From positions 1 through 57,773 of the forward strand of contig CAYTHB010000012.1 of NCBI GenBank assembly GCA_964437515.1: 57,773 nt of DNA. Reading direction: 5' to 3'. Position 1 is the stretch's first letter, and every line of letters starts with the position of its first letter. Below the pieces are notes generated by a model that was not told where the DNA came from, did not search any database, and saw nothing but the letters and a program-made list of their open reading frames with translations. Made by a program: the position numbers and the translations under genes. This DNA is from Sterolibacterium sp964437515 (lineage in GTDB: Bacteria; Pseudomonadota; Gammaproteobacteria; Burkholderiales; Rhodocyclaceae). Positions 1 to 7,462 of this stretch are shown here, piece after piece.

Positions 1-58
1 TGCTCGCTACGCTCACATCTTCAACCCGACTCTGATTTTTGTATTTCACGTTAACCCA
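1..58. repeat. partial copy (distal end) of dispersed intergenic repeat R1
   Basis: This stretch matches the last ~60 bases of the longer element at 11,888-12,119. Both contain a GCTCGCTACGCTC block, then CTTCAAC, then CGACTCTGATTTTTGTATTT and TCACG with TAACC. Only a few positions differ. The window edge cuts off the rest, so it cannot be said whether a full element lies outside. No coding potential is seen in 1-122. Confidence 0.7.
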
Positions 59-122
59 TCCCCTCACCCGCTGATTTCCTCTCCCCTCATGCTTGGGGAG
101 AAAGGAAGTCGGCGGTTTTTTT

Positions 123-446
123 TCATTTCGTGTTGGGTTTTAACGCACCCTGCTCACTCAAACACGCCCGCCACGCCTTGCCCGACAAGCCCTTGCACAC
201 CGCGCGCGCCTGTTGGCGTTGCTGACAACGTGCGGGATCATCGGAAGCATGGCAATCCGGTGCGGGTAAATGATCGAGCAAACATTGCTGCCGTGCCCGG
301 CCACGTAAATCCTGGCAGATATCCTGCGCCTGCTGCCGCCCGACACATCGCGCTGGATCGCGTGCCGATGAACAATCCTCTGCTGGAGCAGCCATCGCAG
401 TGCCTGCCAGCAACACAAAAAATACAGGCATGAAAAATCGGTGCAT
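123..446 (-). CDS. small secreted cysteine-rich protein with two repeated modules
   Basis: The 107-residue product begins with a signal peptide of about 20 residues (MHRFFMPVFFVLLAGTAMAA). The mature part has eight cysteines in two copies of a ~38-residue module. Each module follows the pattern DC, about 8 residues, ARC, about 8, C, 10, C, with a shared DPARC core and a QQA segment. The even number and spacing suggest disulfide pairing in the periplasm, which is inference. I do not recognise a named family. It diverges from the PilB-like gene and shares its ~115 bp upstream region with it. Confidence 0.65.
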   Translation of the reverse strand: MHRFFMPVFFVLLAGTAMAAPAEDCSSARDPARCVGRQQAQDICQDLRGRARQQCLLDHLPAPDCHASDDPARCQQRQQARAVCKGLSGKAWRACLSEQGALKPNTK

Positions 447-497
447 GAGCCAGTTCCAGAAAACAGATCATCCATGATACCGCGTCATGCGCCATGA

Positions 498-526
498 TTG
501 AGCCATTGCACAGGCTCGGCTATAGT
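498..526 (+). promoter_or_regulatory. candidate sigma-70 promoter of the PilB-like gene
   Basis: TTGAGC (498-503) and TATAGT (521-526) are separated by 17 bases, matching the sigma-70 consensus at 4/6 and 5/6 positions. The predicted start of transcription near 533 lies downstream of the TTG at 498. That argues against TTG 498 as the start codon and for the ATG at 564. Confidence 0.45.
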
Positions 527-563
527 GCCTCATCTCATTCAACGATTTACAACGTCCTCACTC

Positions 564-2354
564 ATGGAAGAAGACCGCCGCCTGAACCTCATCGAAGTCA
601 TCGATGCCTTGATTAACGAAGGCTTGGTCACTGCTGTGCAGGGAGAACAATTCAAACAGGAACGTCGCTACTTTCGCGGCGATGTGCATCCCCTGATTGC
701 CATTGCCGAACAAAAATGGAAAATTCCCGCGCCTGACAATAGCCCTTCGCCTCACAAGATTCTCGATCTCGAAACACTCACGCAGTGGTTGGCGCGCTGG
801 AGCGGGATTGATTATTTTCATATTGATCCACTCAAAATCAATTTTTCCGTCGTGACTGAAGTCATGTCGAGCGCTTACGCTACGCGCTTTCGGATTCTTC
901 CCGTTGATGTGCGATTGAATGAAGTCGTCATCGCCACCGCCGAGCCTTTCCAGCGTGCCTGGGAAGCCGAGCTCAAACCCATCTTGCGCAAGGAAATTCG
1001 CCGCGTCATCAGCAACCCCGAAGATATCGCCCGCTTTCAGGTCGAGTTTTACAACCTCGCCAAATCGGTCAGAAAAGCCGTTCAATCCGGCAGCGGCGCA
1101 AACACCTCCGGGCTTTCCAGCTTTGAGCAACTAGTGGAGCTGGGCAAGGGCAATCGCACGCTGGATGCCAATGACCAGCATATCGTTCATATCGTCGACT
1201 GGCTCTGGCAGTATGCCTTCGATCAACGTGCCAGCGACATCCACATCGAACCGCGCCGCGAGATCGGTATCGTGCGATTCCGGATTGATGGTGTGTTGCA
1301 TCAGGTCTATCAGATTCCGGCGCAGATCCTGACGGCCATGACCAGCCGCATCAAGATTTTGGGACGCATGGATGTCGTTGAAAAACGTCGCCCGCAGGAT
1401 GGTCGCATCAAGACGCGCACCCCTGATGGTCAGGAAATCGAGTTGCGCCTTTCAACGCTCCCCACCGCCTTTGGCGAAAAACTGGTGATGCGTATCTTCG
1501 ACCCCGAGGTGCTGGTTCGAGATGCGCATGAACTGGGCTTTTCAGAAGATGACAAACAGCGTTGGCAAACGATGACCTCATTGCCCAATGGCATCGTGCT
1601 CGTCACCGGCCCTACGGGTTCGGGCAAGACCACCACGCTCTACACCACGCTCAAGCAGTTGGCGACCCCTGAAGTGAATGTCTGCACGATTGAAGACCCG
1701 ATCGAAATGATCGAGCCTTCCTTCAATCAGGTGCAAGTGCATAGCGCCATCGATATGACGTTTTCTGCAGGGATACGCTCACTGATGCGGCAAGACCCAG
1801 ACATCATCATGGTGGGAGAAATCCGCGATCTGGAAACGGCGGAAATGGCCGTTCAAGCCGCACTTACGGGACATCTGGTGCTCTCCACCCTGCACACCAA
1901 CGATGCGCCTTCCGCTGTGACCCGTCTCCTTGACCTGGGGGTTCCCCCCTATCTGCTCAACTCAACCATCAACGGCATCATGGCGCAACGCCTCGTCCGC
2001 ACGCTCTGCCCCCACTGCAAGAAAGCTGAGCCGCTGACACCCGTGGATGAAGCTACTTGGGATGAAATGGTGACGCCGTGGAAATCTAAAAAACCAACGC
2101 AGATCTATCGCGCCACGGGTTGCCTGGAATGTCGCATGACAGGCTATATGGGGCGCGTGGGGATTTATGAAATTCTGCAATTCACGCAGGAAATCAAGAA
2201 AATCATCGCAAATGGCGCTGACCTCGACCGAATCCGCGAGCAGTCGGCACGTGAAGGCATGAAGCCTCTTCGTATTTCGGGTGCCATCAAAGTGGCTTCG
2301 GGACTCACGACGATGGAGGAAATCCTGCGAAATGCGCCGCCGGCGACGAACTGA
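564..2354 (+). CDS. GspE/PilB family type II/IV secretion ATPase (orphan)
   Basis: Product of 596 residues from ATG 564. An in-frame TTG at 498 would add 22 residues but overlaps a likely promoter. The N-terminal half resembles the GspE/MshEN-type domain. The C-terminal half is a hexameric secretion ATPase with Walker A GPTGSGKTT (residues ~349-357), an Asp box, Walker B DPDIIMVGEIRD, and a His box with STLHTNDAPSA. The zinc-binding tetracysteine LCPHC and GCLEC is complete. Proteins of this family power assembly of type IV pili or type II pseudopili from the cytoplasmic side of the inner membrane. No pilin, prepilin peptidase or platform gene lies nearby, so the machine it serves cannot be told from this window. 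Confidence 0.85.
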   Translation: MEEDRRLNLIEVIDALINEGLVTAVQGEQFKQERRYFRGDVHPLIAIAEQKWKIPAPDNSPSPHKILDLETLTQWLARWSGIDYFHIDPLKINFSVVTEVMSSAYATRFRILPVDVRLNEVVIATAEPFQRAWEAELKPILRKEIRRVISNPEDIARFQVEFYNLAKSVRKAVQSGSGANTSGLSSFEQLVELGKGNRTLDANDQHIVHIVDWLWQYAFDQRASDIHIEPRREIGIVRFRIDGVLHQVYQIPAQILTAMTSRIKILGRMDVVEKRRPQDGRIKTRTPDGQEIELRLSTLPTAFGEKLVMRIFDPEVLVRDAHELGFSEDDKQRWQTMTSLPNGIVLVTGPTGSGKTTTLYTTLKQLATPEVNVCTIEDPIEMIEPSFNQVQVHSAIDMTFSAGIRSLMRQDPDIIMVGEIRDLETAEMAVQAALTGHLVLSTLHTNDAPSAVTRLLDLGVPPYLLNSTINGIMAQRLVRTLCPHCKKAEPLTPVDEATWDEMVTPWKSKKPTQIYRATGCLECRMTGYMGRVGIYEILQFTQEIKKIIANGADLDRIREQSAREGMKPLRISGAIKVASGLTTMEEILRNAPPATN

Positions 2355-2366
2355 CACCCGGGGTTC

Positions 2367-3152
2367 TCAGCTCAACAGCCGTCGCCGCACCAGGATTAAT
2401 GCCGCCGCATAAGCGACAAAACTGGTCAGCAGCAAAATGCCCACATGCAGCAAGGTGTGCGAGGGGTACTGACCTTGAAGCAAAGGCCGCACCAGATGCA
2501 CCGCATGCGCCAACGGCAAGGCATCGGCCAGCCCCTGCAAGGCTTGCGGCAAACGATCGACCGGATAGAAGACACCGCACAGCAGCGTCATAGGTGTAAT
2601 CAGCAGCGTGAAGTAGTACATGAAAAAATCATAAGATTTTGCCAATGCGGTGATGACCAGCCCCATCGCTGCGAAGGTCAGGCCGATCAAGAAAATGACG
2701 GGAATCGTCCATAACGCCAGCGGGGAGCTGACCAGCCCCAGCAAGGCCACGACCAGTAAAATCGCCGAACCCGATAAGGTGGCCTTGGTCGCTGCCCAGA
2801 GACACTCCCCTGCCAGCACATCATCGAGTGCGACCGGCGCATTGAGAATGGCCTCCCATGTTTTCTGTACATGCATACGCGAGAATCCCGAATACAGCGC
2901 CTCGAACGAGGCTGCATTCATGGTACTGGAACACACGGTTCCCCCCGCTAGAAAAACGATATAGCTCACGCCCGCAACCTCGGGTAACAGGCTACCCAAG
3001 CCGTAGCCAAAGCCGAACAGATAGATCATCGGATCGGCGAGATTGCCCAGCATCGAAGGAATGGCGAGTTTGCGCCAGACCAGAAAATTGCGCTGCCAGA
3101 CGGCCAGCGCACGCAGCGAAAAACGAGGAAATAAAGAATAAAAGGCAGACAT
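2367..3152 (-). CDS. ABC-2 type transporter permease, NodJ-like
   Basis: About 261 residues with six hydrophobic segments typical of ABC-2 permeases such as NodJ and polysaccharide exporters. A TTG at 3158 is possible, but the ATG at 3152 directly follows the stop codon of the ATPase gene by two bases and is preferred. With the ATPase at 3155-4138 it forms a two-gene exporter. Rhizobial NodIJ exports lipo-chito-oligosaccharides; the betaproteobacterial homologues have no established substrate, so only the transporter class is called. It converges with the PilB-like gene, with 12 bases between the stop codons. Confidence 0.85.
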   Translation of the reverse strand: MSAFYSLFPRFSLRALAVWQRNFLVWRKLAIPSMLGNLADPMIYLFGFGYGLGSLLPEVAGVSYIVFLAGGTVCSSTMNAASFEALYSGFSRMHVQKTWEAILNAPVALDDVLAGECLWAATKATLSGSAILLVVALLGLVSSPLALWTIPVIFLIGLTFAAMGLVITALAKSYDFFMYYFTLLITPMTLLCGVFYPVDRLPQALQGLADALPLAHAVHLVRPLLQGQYPSHTLLHVGILLLTSFVAYAAALILVRRRLLS

Positions 3153-3154
3153 GC

Positions 3155-4138
3155 TCAATCACGCAACTCGCGGCCGGTCAGCTTGAGAAACACATCTTCG
3201 AGATTGGCGGGACGACGCAACACACGCAAAGCTGCCGCATCTGCCGACTGCGCCAGACGACTGGCCAGCGTATCGTCTGCGGTATAGCAAAACGCTGTTT
3301 CACCCCGAATTTCGAGGCGTGCCAATGACGATGGCGATAACGATGGCGATGACGATTGCAATACCTGCTGTCGCGTCGTCCAGCCCGGTGCGTCTTCACC
3401 AAAAACCTCAATGACCAACGGCTCGATATGCTGCGTTATCAATTCACGCGGCGTCCCTTCCGCCACGATGCGACCCGTATCGAGTATTGCCAACCGGTCA
3501 CACAAACGCTCTGCCTCATCCATGAAATGAGTCGTCAGCAAAATCGTCTTGCCTTGTGCCAGCAGCCGCTTCAAGCGTTCCCAGATCAGATGCCGTGCCT
3601 GCGGATCCAGCCCGGTCGTGGGCTCATCAAGAAACAGCAGATCAGGATCATTGACCAAAGCGCGTGCGAGCGTGAGCCGACGCTTCATACCGCCCGATAG
3701 TGTGGCAAGCGGCGCATGTTCGCGCCCTTCCAACCCCGCGAATGCCAGCAACTCAGGAATTCGCTGTCGCGTCTGGGCATCCGGTAAACCAAAATATCGA
3801 CCAAATACCAGCAAGTTTTCGGCAACGCTGAAATCCGGATCGAGGTTGTCAAACTGCGGCACGACACCCACCCGAGTACGCGCCTCGCGTGCCCGTTGTG
3901 GAATCGGTTCGTACATCAAACGGATGTCTCCGTCATCGGGTGCTGTCAGCCCCAGACAGCAGCGCAGCGTCGTCGTTTTGCCTGCACCATTGGGCCCCAG
4001 CAAGCCATAGCATTCGCCCCGTCGCAAAGCGAAATGAATACCCGACACCACCTCGCGCCCACCATAGGACTTACGCAATGAGGCGACACTCAGTGGCGAG
4101 GTGCTATCCCTTGCAGTATTTATCACCGTGCCTGCCAT
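3155..4138 (-). CDS. ABC transporter ATP-binding protein, NodI-like
   Basis: 327 residues. The nucleotide-binding domain shows Walker A GPNGAGKTT, Q-loop PQFDNLD, signature LSGGMKRR, Walker B LLFLDEPTTGLD and the switch His in TTHFMDE. A C-terminal ~90-residue extension like that of NodI/DrrA exporters follows. Within it a serine/proline-rich run is encoded by a short tandem DNA repeat at 3327-3355. The gene starts inside the last 16 bases of the upstream hydrolase gene and is followed two bases after its stop by the permease, so the three are likely co-transcribed and translationally coupled. Confidence 0.88.
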   Translation of the reverse strand: MAGTVINTARDSTSPLSVASLRKSYGGREVVSGIHFALRRGECYGLLGPNGAGKTTTLRCCLGLTAPDDGDIRLMYEPIPQRAREARTRVGVVPQFDNLDPDFSVAENLLVFGRYFGLPDAQTRQRIPELLAFAGLEGREHAPLATLSGGMKRRLTLARALVNDPDLLFLDEPTTGLDPQARHLIWERLKRLLAQGKTILLTTHFMDEAERLCDRLAILDTGRIVAEGTPRELITQHIEPLVIEVFGEDAPGWTTRQQVLQSSSPSLSPSSLARLEIRGETAFCYTADDTLASRLAQSADAAALRVLRRPANLEDVFLKLTGRELRD

Positions 4139-4764
4139 GCGCCATGAATGATGTTACGAATGATGTGCAATTTGCGATGAAAAAAATGATCCGCGCCCGG
4201 AATCACGCTAATCGGCAACTCCAGCGGCTCCGCCCAGGCCAACACGTGCGCCAGTGGCACGGTTTCATCATTCGAACCATGAATGACGATGGTATCCGGC
4301 GCGACAGCTTCGGTCTGATAGCTGCGCGCACCTTCGATGTAACCAGCCGCCGTCCCCACGAGGATCAAGCGTTCGGCCGGCATGCCGCGTTCCGTCAGCA
4401 ATTTCGCCAGACGCGTCACCACATACGCCCCGAAGGAGAAACCAGCCAGCACGACGGGACGCGCCCCAAATCGCTGTTGTGCGTAGTCATACACACGCAA
4501 CAGATCGCGCGTTTCCGCCTCACCGTGGTCATGTTCTCCATCGCTCAATCCCACGCCACGAAAATGCGGACGCAAGGTGATATAGCCCAGACTCCGCAAG
4601 GTTTTTGCCAAGGTGGTCACCACCTTGTTGTCAGCCGTACCACCAAACAAGGGGTGGGGATGGGCAATGAGAGCGATCCCCGAGGGAGCCAAGGATGGCT
4701 CCAAGGTATCGACAAATACCTCGATCCGCCCGTCTGCACCTTCAAGCAAAAGCTGCTCGGTCAT
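4123..4764 (-). CDS. alpha/beta hydrolase (dienelactone-hydrolase/YsgA-like carboxylesterase)
   Basis: 213 residues with an alpha/beta hydrolase layout: an HPHPLFGG oxyanion segment, the nucleophile elbow GFSFG, a late acid in HGSNDETV and the histidine in GADHFF. This short subfamily is widespread in proteobacteria and its substrate is usually unknown. Its 3' end overlaps the start of the NodI-like gene by 16 bases, and the ferredoxin gene lies 14 bases upstream on the same strand, suggesting one operon from the ferredoxin through the permease. Confidence 0.85.
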   Translation of the reverse strand: MTEQLLLEGADGRIEVFVDTLEPSLAPSGIALIAHPHPLFGGTADNKVVTTLAKTLRSLGYITLRPHFRGVGLSDGEHDHGEAETRDLLRVYDYAQQRFGARPVVLAGFSFGAYVVTRLAKLLTERGMPAERLILVGTAAGYIEGARSYQTEAVAPDTIVIHGSNDETVPLAHVLAWAEPLELPISVIPGADHFFHRKLHIIRNIIHGAWQAR

Positions 4765-4778
4765 CGTTGTCGGATTTA

Positions 4779-5099
4779 TCAGATTTTCAGACGATCAACG
4801 ACCATACCACCGACTAAATGCGTATCGATGATTTCATCGATGTCTTCTTTATCCAGATAGGTGTACCAGACCCCTTCCGGATAAACGACCATGACGGGTC
4901 CTTCATCGCAACGATCCATACAGCCCGCCGAGTTGATGCGAATGGCTGCTTGCCCTTCCTTGCCCTTGTTCAAGCCCAGTGCCTTGATGCGATCTTTGGC
5001 GTAATTGCGCAACTCATCCGCCCCACGCGCCCCACAGCAAACAATGCCAGCGTCGCGTTGATTGGTACAGAAGAAGACATGATGTTTGAAATGACTCAT
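4779..5099 (-). CDS. thioredoxin-like [2Fe-2S] ferredoxin
   Basis: 106 residues. Family features are the N-terminal FFCTNQR segment, a second cysteine region GIVCCGARG, and the late pair in SAGCMDRCDEGP. Together these supply the four ligands of the thioredoxin-fold [2Fe-2S] ferredoxins seen with NuoE-like proteins. A PEGVWYTYLDKED segment is also typical. The role is electron transfer in the cytoplasm; its partner is not evident here. First gene of the likely ferredoxin-hydrolase-ABC operon. Confidence 0.88.
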   Translation of the reverse strand: MSHFKHHVFFCTNQRDAGIVCCGARGADELRNYAKDRIKALGLNKGKEGQAAIRINSAGCMDRCDEGPVMVVYPEGVWYTYLDKEDIDEIIDTHLVGGMVVDRLKI

Positions 5100-5206
5100 G
5101 ATGAACCTATAAACCTATCAAAAAAATGCAAATTATCCTTGAAACGATCCTTCTGCGCAGCATCCTCATACGGTATCGTCAGAAAAACGATTCTCCAACC
5201 CCATTG

Positions 5207-5238
5207 CTGCGCTACGCCAGAACACATGCGTAGCGCAG
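5207..5238. other. perfect hairpin between catalase and ferredoxin genes
   Basis: The arms TGCGCTACGC (5208-5217) and GCGTAGCGCA (5228-5237) pair perfectly over a 10-base loop, and the flanking C-G extends the stem. It lies 20 bases beyond the catalase stop codon. No T-run follows on the minus strand, so it is not a canonical intrinsic terminator. It could stabilise the catalase mRNA 3' end. Confidence 0.5.
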
Positions 5239-5257
5239 TAATGTCACGGATACACGA

Positions 5258-6712
5258 TCAGCTCACTTCATTCGCAGGAATACCCAGTGCTTTGGCCACT
5301 CCCGCGCCATAAGCAGAATCTGCCTTCTGACAATGGCGGATATGACGCAGTTGCACTTCGCGCGTCGCCCCGCCAATAGAGCGAGCGGTATTGTCGAACA
5401 AGGCCTGCTGCTGCTGCGGTGTCATCAGACGGAACAATGCGCCGGGCTGTGAGTAGTAATCCTCATCGGCACGATGGTTCCAGTGATCGGCAGCACCTTC
5501 GATCGACAAGGGGGGCTCGCGAAAATCAGCTTGCTCTTGCCATACGCCCAGACTATTCGGCTCGTAGCCTTTGGTACTGCCATGATTACCATCAACGCGC
5601 ATGGCGCCATCACGGTGATAGCTATGCACCGGACAACGTGGCGCATTCACCGGAATCAAATGATGATTCACGCCTAAACGATAGCGTTGCGCATCACCAT
5701 AAGAAAACAGACGTGCCTGCAACATCTTGTCTGGCGAAAAGCCGATGCCTGGCACCACACTGGCCGGATTGAAGGCCGATTGCTCGACCTCGGCAAAAAA
5801 GTTTTCCGGATTACGATTCAGTTCCATGACTCCCACCTCGATCAAGGGGTAATCCTGATGCGGCCAGACCTTGGTGAGATCAAACGGGTTGTACGTCACT
5901 TTTGAAGCATCCCTCTCGGGCATCACCTGCACCATCAAGGTCCATTTCGGATGGTTCCCCTGCTCGATGGCCTCATAAAGATCCTTCTGGTGGCTTTCAC
6001 GGTCTTTACCAATCAGCGTTTCAGCCTCGGCATCACTCAAATTCTTGATGCCTTGCTGCGATCTCAGATGAAATTTCACCCAATGACGCTCATTGGCCGC
6101 ATTGATGAAACTGAAAGTATGCGAACCAAAGCCATGCATGGTGCGATAACTGGCCGGAATGCCACGATCAGACATGACGATGGTGATCTGGTGCAAGGCC
6201 TCGGGCAACAAAGTCCAGAAATCCCAGTTGTTTTGCGCACTGCGCATATTGGTGCGCGGGTCCCGCTTGACGGCATGATTGAGATCGGGGAATTTCAACG
6301 GATCACGCAGGAAAAATACCGGTGTGTTATTCCCCACCAGATCCCAGTTACCCTCTTCGGTATAGAACTTGACGGCAAAGCCGCGAATATCCCGCTCAGC
6401 ATCAGCCGCGCCCCGCTCTCCAGCCACCGTAGTGAAGCGTGCAAACAAATCGGTTTTCTTTCCCACTTTGGAAAAAATTTTTGCCCGGGTGTACTTCGTA
6501 ATGTCATGCGTGACGGTGAACGTGCCATAAGCCCCGCTACCCTTGGCGTGCATACGACGTTCCGGAATGACTTCACGATCAAAGTGTGCCAGTTTTTCAA
6601 GCAGCCACACATCCTGCAAGAGCACCGGGCCACGCGCCCCGGCAGTCATGGTGTTTTGATTATCAGCCACCGGACAACCAAACGCCGTGGTGAGTTTATT
6701 TTCATTCGACAT
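5258..6712 (-). CDS. katA: catalase, clade 3 small-subunit haem type
   Basis: 484 residues, the usual length for small-subunit monofunctional catalases that convert hydrogen peroxide to water and oxygen. The catalytic His is in RRMHAKGSGAYG, the distal Asn in NNTPVFFLRDP, and the proximal haem Tyr in RLFSYGDAQRYRLG. An AAAGGAG ribosome-binding site precedes the ATG at 6712. No signal peptide is seen, so it is cytoplasmic. No oxyR or ankyrin-type partner gene is adjacent. Confidence 0.95.
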   Translation of the reverse strand: MSNENKLTTAFGCPVADNQNTMTAGARGPVLLQDVWLLEKLAHFDREVIPERRMHAKGSGAYGTFTVTHDITKYTRAKIFSKVGKKTDLFARFTTVAGERGAADAERDIRGFAVKFYTEEGNWDLVGNNTPVFFLRDPLKFPDLNHAVKRDPRTNMRSAQNNWDFWTLLPEALHQITIVMSDRGIPASYRTMHGFGSHTFSFINAANERHWVKFHLRSQQGIKNLSDAEAETLIGKDRESHQKDLYEAIEQGNHPKWTLMVQVMPERDASKVTYNPFDLTKVWPHQDYPLIEVGVMELNRNPENFFAEVEQSAFNPASVVPGIGFSPDKMLQARLFSYGDAQRYRLGVNHHLIPVNAPRCPVHSYHRDGAMRVDGNHGSTKGYEPNSLGVWQEQADFREPPLSIEGAADHWNHRADEDYYSQPGALFRLMTPQQQQALFDNTARSIGGATREVQLRHIRHCQKADSAYGAGVAKALGIPANEVS

Positions 6713-6844
6713 AAGTAGCTCCTTTGTGATGGATTAAGAAAGAGACAAGGCGATCAACAAAGCCGACCCCACTGAAGCATCATAAAAAGCGCCCTCAAGA
6801 CAGTCCAATGAATTATCTTGAAGCTATCCATAGCTTCTATCTAT

Positions 6845-7243
6845 TCATCGATTCGAATTCGGCTCACCTTGGCCACCCTGTTCCGGCAACAACCCCGCAT
6901 CCTCTTCCACCCGATGAGCATGCCCCTCGATGACCGCCCCTTCGCCTTGCGTGCTTTGTGTGCCTTGCGTGCCTTTTGTATCCGTTTGCCTGAAATCTTG
7001 TGATTCCTGCCATGACTGACCCGCACGCTCCAGTTCCCGGCGCAACGTGCGCGTCTTCCACCAGAACCAAGTCCCCACCACGATCCCAAGTACCGCCAAC
7101 ACGGCAAATACAACGAACGAAAACATCAGTGCCAAGCCCAGCAAAACCAGCGTAGCGACGTAAGACAACACACGTCCCAACCAAGCTGACACCCCTGTTT
7201 GTTCGCTGTATGTGAGGCTGCGCCATGCTTTTCGTCGATTCAT
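6845..7243 (-). CDS. small membrane protein with a low-complexity tail (unrecognised)
   Basis: 132 residues from the ATG at 7243, which has a good AGGAG ribosome-binding site; an upstream in-frame start at 7276 would add 11 residues. Two adjacent hydrophobic stretches around residues 24-60 look like a membrane hairpin. A WWKTRTLRRELERAG charged segment and a long polar tail follow. The tail contains a KGTQGTQSTQGEG run encoded by short direct repeats. No family is recognised. Confidence 0.6.
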   Translation of the reverse strand: MNRRKAWRSLTYSEQTGVSAWLGRVLSYVATLVLLGLALMFSFVVFAVLAVLGIVVGTWFWWKTRTLRRELERAGQSWQESQDFRQTDTKGTQGTQSTQGEGAVIEGHAHRVEEDAGLLPEQGGQGEPNSNR

Positions 7244-7462
7244 CCTTGCTCCTTGCTGCTGATGGTTACAGACCAAACAGGGGATAATGAATCAAGATGC
7301 ATCTTATGTCACGGAAACAATGGAATTCTGACAGGATTTCTTGCAGCTTTTGAGGCATCTCGATAAAGTCGCACCTTCAGGTAGGCTCATATCACTTTCT
7401 AAATACTCGATATTCAAGAATGGTTATGCCTATTTTTTATTTGACCGCAGGATCACGACATC

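Noticed and set aside
5207..5238. Hairpin behind catalase as an intrinsic terminator
   Set aside because: The stem is perfect but there is no T-run on the minus strand; it is listed only as a hairpin.
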